This document shows, piece by piece, positions 1 to 3,987 of a stretch of DNA of 5,447 nucleotides. The DNA is from Eggerthellaceae bacterium (GTDB lineage: Bacteria > Actinomycetota > Coriobacteriia > Coriobacteriales > Eggerthellaceae): NCBI GenBank assembly GCA_003452695.1, contig DMNP01000189.1, positions 1-5,447 of the forward strand, written 5' to 3'. The first letter of the stretch is position 1. Each line of letters starts with the position of its first letter. Made by a program: the position numbers and the translations under genes. The notes beneath the pieces are model-generated. The model made no database searches and was not told the DNA's origin. It was given only the letters and a program-made list of their open reading frames with translations.

Positions 1-671
1 AGCAGCGTGGACTTGCCGCAGCCGCTCTCGCCGAGCAGCACCAGGAACTCGCCTTCGTATACATCCAGGTTCACGCCTTTCAGGACCTTCGTCACCACGT
101 CGCCGTTCTGGAACTCGCGCGTGATGTCGCGCAGCTTCATGACCACCTCGCCGGGCTGCCACGGCTCGGCAAGCGCCTCGTTGTCTTCTATCGCCATGGC
201 GGCCATCATGGCCATGATTTCCATGACGTCGGCGCCTTCGTCGGTGAAGGCCGGCGAGTCCGATCCGTTCACGAACTGGATGACGCCAAGGTTGGTGGTG
301 GCGCTGCTGAACGGCACGCATACCATGGATTCCACGGACATGCCCTTGAAATCGATGGCCGTTTCCACGTCCTGCAGGGCATCGAACTGGAAGAGGCGCT
401 CGGCTTTCTGCGACTCGTACACGCGCCCGACCGAGCCATCGCCCGGCACGTGGCTGCGGCGCGTAAGGTCCACGGGGCCTATCCAGAAGAAGGGACGCAG
501 CCGGTAGCCGTCGGTCTTGTCCGCATACCAAATGGCGCCGCCATCTGCCCCGGCGTTCTCGACGATCGTCTTCAGCCCTTCCTGCAGCGCTTCGTCGAGC
601 GACGCGGCATTGGCGATGACGTTCTGGATCGCTCCGATAACCCTGTATACCTGAAGTGCCGACTTTTCCAT
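1..671 (-). CDS. GAF domain-ABC transporter ATPase fusion protein (3' part missing)
   Basis: 223 complete codons are visible before the window ends. Residues about 1-165 read as a GAF domain: a helical start (MEKSALQVYRVIGAIQNVIA), a strand with GGAIWYADKTDGYRLRP, the segment VPGDGSVGRVYES, then SVESMVCVPF and NLGVIQFVNG. After a short linker (about 166-176) an ABC ATPase begins at VVMKLRDITREF. It runs through VLKGVNLDVYEGEFLVLLGE to the Walker A motif GESGCGKST at residues 214-222. The signature motif, Walker B and the H-loop lie outside the window. The spacing and wording around Walker A resemble LolD/MacB/FtsE-type ATPases, which pair with FtsX-like permeases; that pairing is inferred, and a permease gene would be expected beyond the left edge. 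The start is ATG at 669-671, preceded by AGGAG at 7 nt, with an in-frame stop at 714-716 and no other ATG between. There is no signal peptide, so the protein is cytoplasmic. A GAF domain ahead of a transporter ATPase is uncommon and suggests ligand or redox control of transport. Confidence 0.9.
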   Translation of the reverse strand, partial: MEKSALQVYRVIGAIQNVIANAASLDEALQEGLKTIVENAGADGGAIWYADKTDGYRLRPFFWIGPVDLTRRSHVPGDGSVGRVYESQKAERLFQFDALQDVETAIDFKGMSVESMVCVPFSSATTNLGVIQFVNGSDSPAFTDEGADVMEIMAMMAAMAIEDNEALAEPWQPGEVVMKLRDITREFQNGDVVTKVLKGVNLDVYEGEFLVLLGESGCGKSTL

Positions 672-678
672 CCGCGCG

Positions 679-683
679 CTCCT
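679..683 (-). promoter_or_regulatory. Ribosome binding site of the GAF-ABC gene
   Basis: AGGAG on the minus strand, 7 nt before the ATG at 671. It fixes the start of the GAF-ABC gene, because the reading frame upstream has no other ATG before the stop codon at 714-716. Confidence 0.75.
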
Positions 684-734
684 GCTCCGTCGTGCGCCGC
701 ACTGCGCCGTCGCTCATGTTCGCTCTTGCAGACA

Positions 735-743
735 ATTGTAGCA
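735..743 (-). promoter_or_regulatory. Probable extended -10 promoter element for the GAF-ABC gene
   Basis: The minus strand reads TGCTACAAT, a TGn-extended -10 element with the hexamer TACAAT at 735-740. Transcription would start near 728 and leave a leader of about 57 nt before the ATG at 671. No convincing -35 hexamer is seen 16-18 nt upstream, as is tolerated for extended -10 promoters. The hexamer lies inside the 8-bp palindrome ACAATTGT (732-739). A looser inverted motif, GTTTGCTAAAC, lies just upstream at 746-756. Either could be a repressor site, but this is only inference. The AT content here is clearly higher than in the surrounding sequence. Confidence 0.45.
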
Positions 744-806
744 GCGTTTGCTAAACAATCGCCGCACATACCTGCATCGCAACCCAATGTCCCGGATGCG
801 CAGTTG

Positions 807-831
807 CCGCCCCTGGCTTGGCCAGGGGCGG
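807..831. repeat. GC-rich hairpin with 11-bp perfect stem
   Basis: The arms CCGCCCCTGGC (807-817) and GCCAGGGGCGG (821-831) pair perfectly around the 3-base loop TTG. It sits only 4 bp from the first copy of the 24-bp palindrome. No run of T follows on either strand, so it is not a classical intrinsic terminator. It could stop or pause polymerase coming from the phosphatase gene, or protect a 3' end. Confidence 0.6.
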
Positions 832-835
832 GGAG

Positions 836-859
836 GGCATAACAGGCCCCTATTATGCC
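836..859. repeat. 24-bp palindrome, copy 1 of 3
   Basis: Left arm GGCATAACAG (836-845), spacer GCCC, right arm CTATTATGCC (850-859). The two 10-bp arms match except for one base (C843). It is the copy nearest the GAF-ABC promoter, with its centre about 107 bp upstream of the predicted transcription start. On the plus strand it is followed by CTTTT, but no plus-strand gene leads into it. Confidence 0.8.
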
Positions 860-937
860 TTTTCGCCCGACGGTTCACCGATGCATGGCCCCGCTATCTG
901 GGATTTGCCGCACTCTGCCGCCACGCGTCGCAAAGGC

Positions 938-967
938 GGGGGCATAATAGCGCCCTATTATGCCCCC
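938..967. repeat. 24-bp palindrome, copy 2 of 3, with extended 13-bp arms
   Basis: The core palindrome is at 941-964. The flanking G and C runs extend perfect pairing to 13 bp on each side: GGGGGCATAATAG (938-950) and CTATTATGCCCCC (955-967), around the spacer CGCC. This is the most complete copy. Its centre is 105 bp from that of copy 1, close to ten turns of B-DNA. Confidence 0.85.
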
Positions 968-996
968 GGCCATTCAAGCGGACGCCCGACATCCGC

Positions 997-1012
997 CCGA
1001 GCTGCGCAAACC
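997..1012. repeat. 16-bp direct repeat, copy A
   Basis: CCGAGCTGCGCAAACC is identical to 1077-1092, 80 bp away. The likeness continues imperfectly into GCCCAGCG on the right side of both copies. The two copies flank palindrome copy 3. Confidence 0.75.
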
Positions 1013-1043
1013 AGCGCCCAGCGACCGCGCTAGCGACGGGAAA

Positions 1044-1067
1044 GGCATAATAAGGCTCCATTATGCC
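1044..1067. repeat. 24-bp palindrome, copy 3 of 3
   Basis: Outer arms GGCATAAT (1044-1051) and ATTATGCC (1060-1067) pair perfectly over 8 bp. The two inner base pairs of the consensus are lost. It lies 25 bp past the stop codon of the phosphatase gene (1093-1095). Its centre is 103 bp from that of copy 2. On the minus strand it is followed by only three T residues, so it would be a weak intrinsic terminator at best. Confidence 0.8.
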
Positions 1068-1076
1068 GCGCGCCAG

Positions 1077-1092
1077 CCGAGCTGCGCAAACC
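1077..1092. repeat. 16-bp direct repeat, copy B, at the phosphatase stop codon
   Basis: Identical to 997-1012. It ends directly beside the stop codon of the phosphatase gene (1093-1095), and the weaker similarity beyond it reaches into the last codons (Arg-Trp-Ala). This suggests that the 3' end of the gene and its flank were once duplicated, or that a short element carrying palindrome copy 3 was inserted with target duplication. Confidence 0.75.
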
Positions 1093-3750
1093 CTAAGCCC
1101 AGCGCTTCGTGATTATGGTCACGTTGGTAATGCCCTCGCGCACGTACTCGATCTCGTCCATCATATTCTTGGTCATGAACAGGCCCAACCCACCGATTTT
1201 CGCCTCTTCGATGGACTCGGGAAGCTCCGGGTCTTCGCGGGCCAACGGGTTGAAGGGCACGCCATCGTCGCCTATCTCGATAACAACGGCGCTCGGATCG
1301 CTGCGATGCGTGAAGTGGATGCGCAGCGGCCCGGGGGCATCGGGCGCGGCGTCGGGATAGGCATAGCTGCACACATTTACGACCAGCTCCTCCAACGCGA
1401 TGAGCACCTGCCTCGATTCCTTGCCCGGACACCCTGCTTCCTGCAGCAGGTGCTCGACGAAGCCCCTTACCTCCTCGAAGTTCTCCAGGCTGGCCGTCGT
1501 GAGCATCGAGGCGCCGCTTTCGGGTGGAATGCCGAATTTCAGAGCGAGCATGGTAATGTCGTCGGATTGCTCGGCGCCATGGGCCCAGCCTATAAGCTCG
1601 GCGCGCATCGCGCGCAACAGCCGCCGGGGATGAAGCTCGCAGTGCGAGGCCAGGAACGCCTCGAGTCGCTCGTTGCCGTAGCATTCCTCGTGCACGTTGA
1701 ACGCCTCGTTCACCCCGTCGGTATAGGCGAACAGTTCGTCGCCGGGCGCCAGCTGCATTTCGAACTGCCGGTAGTCCACCCAGTCGAACGACCCCAGATA
1801 CGGACCGGAGCGCTCCTTCAACCAGCTCCACGTGCCACCCCGCATGACCAGCGGCTTGTTGTGCCCGGCGTTCACATAGGTAAGCTTTCCGGTGCGGTAA
1901 TCCAGCACGCCGGCGAACACCGTAACGAACATCTCGGCGTCGTTGCCCTTGCAAAGGCTGCGGTTCGCGATGCCGATGGCCTGCGCAAGGTCGGCCTTCG
2001 CCTCCATTGCGCCGCGTATGGCGGTCTTCGACGCCATCATGAACAACGCCGCCGACATGCCCTTGCCGGACACGTCGGCCACCACGAAGCCGATTCCCCG
2101 CTCCCCCAGGTCGAAGTAGTCGTAGAAATCGCCCCCCACCTGGCGCGCCGGGTCCATCGTGGCGTACAGGTCGAATGAGTCGATGGCGGGAAAGGGGGGC
2201 TGCGCGGCGGGAAGCGCGCTTTGCTGGATGGTCCGCGCGGCCGCCAGTTCGCGGTCGATGCGCGCGTTCGCCTCGGCAATGGAATCCTCCAGCGCGCTCA
2301 CGGTCGTGTTAATGCCCTTGGCAAGCGACGAGAACTCGGCGGAACCGCCGTCGGGCACGCGCTGGTCCAGCTCGCCCGCCGTAATGCGCCCGAGCACCCG
2401 GTTGGCCGCATCGACCGGCTGCACCACCATGCGTTTCAGCAAGCTCATCAACATCAGGAACACCGTTCCGAACAAGAGGGTGAACACGGCCGCCACCAGG
2501 TACAGGTACAGCGGACGGTCCAGGAACACCTCGCTTCCGGGCACGACGATGGCCAGCTGGTAGCTGCCGGCGCTCCCAAGCCGATCGTAGCCCATCTCGG
2601 TGGCGTACAGGTACGAGATCTCGTAGCCCTGGCCTTGGTAGCATTCTACGGCCACCTCGGACGAGAACGCATCCGCCAGCGTCGCATCTTGTAGGGCGGG
2701 CGTCGTAATGTCTGCCAGCTTCGATCCCACCAGGCCCTCGTCGTTCGACGCGAACACGATGCCGTCCTGCGCCAAGACGGTAACGTCCTGCGACCAGCCG
2801 GCCAGGTCGCAGTCTATCTGGCTATACTGCCGTCCCGCGAATTCGCGCAGCTCTTCCCGAGGCAGCACGCCGCGCTCGTCAAGCGTGCCCACAATGCCGT
2901 CGCGCTGGGCAAGGTCCACGGCCAGCAAATCCACCTGGTCGGACAACGCGGCATTCATGTTCTCCACCGACAGGTGCGTTATGGCCACGTGGGCGGCGGC
3001 GCTGGCCACGAAGAAGAACGCGACCATCAGGGCGCCGAACCACAGATGGAACATCGCGCGCATGCTCAGCTTGCGCGCGGAAGAACCAAAGCGACGCACC
3101 GCCGCATCCATGGCAATGCAGGGAAGCGCGGTGAACAACACGTGCCAGCAGACCTGCTCGACCGCGCCCTGCACGCTGAACGCCTGGGAGGACAAGCTGG
3201 ACGGTATTGCCAGGACGGTGGATGCGTTGCCCCAGTCGATGCCAACCTGCATGAGCACGGTGAAAAGCACGGACCCCGCCGCGCAGGCCGCCACGAGCGC
3301 GCCGATGCGGGCAAAGCCGCGCAACCGCGGCTGGCTTTCGGGAAGGTCCGATGCGCTGGGCAGGCGGCAGGCGGCGGAAAACAGGACCCCGAGCCCCAAG
3401 CCGAACAACGCGAACAGGACAATCGAGTTGAAGGGCAGCGAGAAATACTTCTCGTAGTAGTCGAAGGGCTGATAGGTGGCGCGCACGAACTCGGCAAGCC
3501 CTGCAATGGCCCCGATGGCGCATCCGCGCCAACTTCCGAACAGCAGCGCGGCAAGCGCCACGGGAATGATGGACAAAAGCACATGCGTGCCGCCAATCGG
3601 GCAATAGCCCAACGGCCCAAACGGCATGGCCACGGCAAGGGCCGCCAGGTTGATGCTGAGCGCACGGCGCACCGCCGCCTGCCCGCCGGCGAGCACCCCC
3701 CGCCAGCGCTTCGATCCGAGCCGTACCATCGCGCCCCCGCCTTCCGACAT
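1093..3750 (-). CDS. Multi-pass membrane SpoIIE/RsbU-type PP2C phosphatase with Cache-like sensor, HAMP and RsbW-like ATPase domain
   Basis: 885 residues with the start chosen. N-terminal hydrophobic segments (about 32-215) contain GPLGYCPIGGTHVLL and AGLAEFVRATYQPF, which resemble ECF-transporter S components. A further membrane helix (234-257) leads to a Cache/PAS-like extracytoplasmic sensor (about 258-412, with DVTVLAQDGIVFASNDEGLV). Helix 413-436, a HAMP domain (about 437-489) and a short coiled coil follow. The SpoIIE/PP2C phosphatase (about 524-739) keeps its metal-binding acids: GGDFYDYF (Asp541), ADVSGKGMSA (Asp559), YTDGVNEA (Asp678) and SDDITML (Asp730/731). The C-terminus (about 745-885) is a GHKL anti-sigma ATPase with an N-box (Glu788, Asn792), DDGVPF (Asp828) and GGLGLF (853-858). 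The family dephosphorylates STAS anti-sigma antagonists, while RsbW-like domains phosphorylate them; the actual target is unknown and no STAS gene is visible. The start is uncertain: ATG 3750 has AAGGAG 14 nt upstream; alternatives are GTG 3753 and ATG 3729. The frame is open beyond 3873. Confidence 0.93.
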   Translation of the reverse strand: MSEGGGAMVRLGSKRWRGVLAGGQAAVRRALSINLAALAVAMPFGPLGYCPIGGTHVLLSIIPVALAALLFGSWRGCAIGAIAGLAEFVRATYQPFDYYEKYFSLPFNSIVLFALFGLGLGVLFSAACRLPSASDLPESQPRLRGFARIGALVAACAAGSVLFTVLMQVGIDWGNASTVLAIPSSLSSQAFSVQGAVEQVCWHVLFTALPCIAMDAAVRRFGSSARKLSMRAMFHLWFGALMVAFFFVASAAAHVAITHLSVENMNAALSDQVDLLAVDLAQRDGIVGTLDERGVLPREELREFAGRQYSQIDCDLAGWSQDVTVLAQDGIVFASNDEGLVGSKLADITTPALQDATLADAFSSEVAVECYQGQGYEISYLYATEMGYDRLGSAGSYQLAIVVPGSEVFLDRPLYLYLVAAVFTLLFGTVFLMLMSLLKRMVVQPVDAANRVLGRITAGELDQRVPDGGSAEFSSLAKGINTTVSALEDSIAEANARIDRELAAARTIQQSALPAAQPPFPAIDSFDLYATMDPARQVGGDFYDYFDLGERGIGFVVADVSGKGMSAALFMMASKTAIRGAMEAKADLAQAIGIANRSLCKGNDAEMFVTVFAGVLDYRTGKLTYVNAGHNKPLVMRGGTWSWLKERSGPYLGSFDWVDYRQFEMQLAPGDELFAYTDGVNEAFNVHEECYGNERLEAFLASHCELHPRRLLRAMRAELIGWAHGAEQSDDITMLALKFGIPPESGASMLTTASLENFEEVRGFVEHLLQEAGCPGKESRQVLIALEELVVNVCSYAYPDAAPDAPGPLRIHFTHRSDPSAVVIEIGDDGVPFNPLAREDPELPESIEEAKIGGLGLFMTKNMMDEIEYVREGITNVTIITKRWA

Positions 3751-3764
3751 CACTCGCTTGCGCG

Positions 3765-3770
3765 CTCCTT
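3765..3770 (-). promoter_or_regulatory. Likely ribosome binding site of the phosphatase gene
   Basis: AAGGAG on the minus strand is the best Shine-Dalgarno match near the 5' end. It is 11 nt before GTG 3753 and 14 nt before ATG 3750, both longer than ideal. ATG 3729 has only a weaker GGAAGG (3740-3745), 10 nt upstream. This is why the start is given as 3750 with modest certainty. Confidence 0.45.
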
Positions 3771-3925
3771 GCATTCTAGCCCAGCGAAAGGAACGCGGGC
3801 GCCTGATTCGCCAAGCCCCTTCGCGAAGCCCGCCGATGCTTGCAGCAGCCGAACCGGCGGCGAAAGGCAGCACGACGCTGCTGCTTGCAAATGATCGCCC
3901 GCTGCCAGAACGGCTGCAGCAAAGG

Positions 3926-3965
3926 GCGGGGGCACCCGACTCGCATGCGAGCCAAATGCCCCCGC
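3926..3965 (-). terminator. Nested hairpin downstream of the secreted-protein gene, possible terminator
   Basis: The outer arms GCGGGGGCA (3926-3934) and TGCCCCCGC (3957-3965) pair perfectly over 9 bp. The loop contains a second perfect 12-bp palindrome, CTCGCATGCGAG (3940-3951). It lies 22 bp after the stop codon of the secreted-protein gene (3988-3990). On the minus strand the outer stem is followed by a short CCCTTTG, a poor U-tract, so termination may be weak or factor-assisted. The outer stem shares its G-run and following CA with the extended palindrome at 938-967. Confidence 0.45.
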
Positions 3966-3987
3966 TCCTTCCCGGCGCGCCCCCCGT

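Larger units (their letters stand above)
672..1092. other. 421-bp non-coding region between the phosphatase gene and the GAF-ABC gene
   Basis: No convincing gene lies here. From right to left it holds a 16-bp direct repeat (997-1012 and 1077-1092), three copies of a 24-bp palindrome (836-859, 941-964, 1044-1067), a GC-rich hairpin (807-831), a likely promoter (735-743) and the GAF-ABC ribosome binding site. The sequences between the palindromes (860-940 and 965-1043) are not copies of each other; they share only short words such as CGCCCGAC (864-871 and 983-990). The gap is long for two genes on the same strand, so the GAF-ABC gene probably has its own promoter. Confidence 0.7.

Noticed and set aside
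1..507. Plus-strand open frames over the GAF-ABC gene
   Set aside because: The minus-strand frame encodes a clear GAF domain and Walker A motif with a good ribosome binding site; the plus-strand frames are its shadows.
818..1033. Plus-strand open frame of 71 codons across two palindromes, with repeated words GIxxPYYA
   Set aside because: The repeated peptide is just the palindrome translated twice in the same frame. The start would be TTG with no ribosome binding site, the frame does not include copy 3, and nothing else resembles a protein.
836..1067. Regularly spaced palindromes as a CRISPR array
   Set aside because: The repeats are only 24 bp and diverged, there are only three, the gaps of about 80 bp are far longer than normal spacers, and no cas gene is present.
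1044..1067. Palindrome copy 3 as a standard intrinsic terminator of the phosphatase gene
   Set aside because: The stem is AT-rich over only 8 bp and just three T residues follow on the minus strand, so evidence for a classical terminator is too weak.
1063..2178. Long plus-strand open frame (371 codons) opposite the phosphatase gene
   Set aside because: It lies antisense to well-conserved phosphatase and ATPase motifs and its translation shows no recognisable domain. Long antisense frames are common in GC-rich genes.
3773..3778. TAGAAT on the minus strand as a -10 element for the phosphatase gene
   Set aside because: No -35 or TGn extension is present, and the predicted start near 3766 would cut through the best Shine-Dalgarno sequence. 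It would only make sense if translation starts at 3729, so it is left undecided.
3751..3873. Phosphatase start extended to GTG 3873
   Set aside because: There is no ribosome binding site upstream, and the added 41 residues are Arg/Ala-rich with no conserved look. Starts near 3729-3753 fit better.
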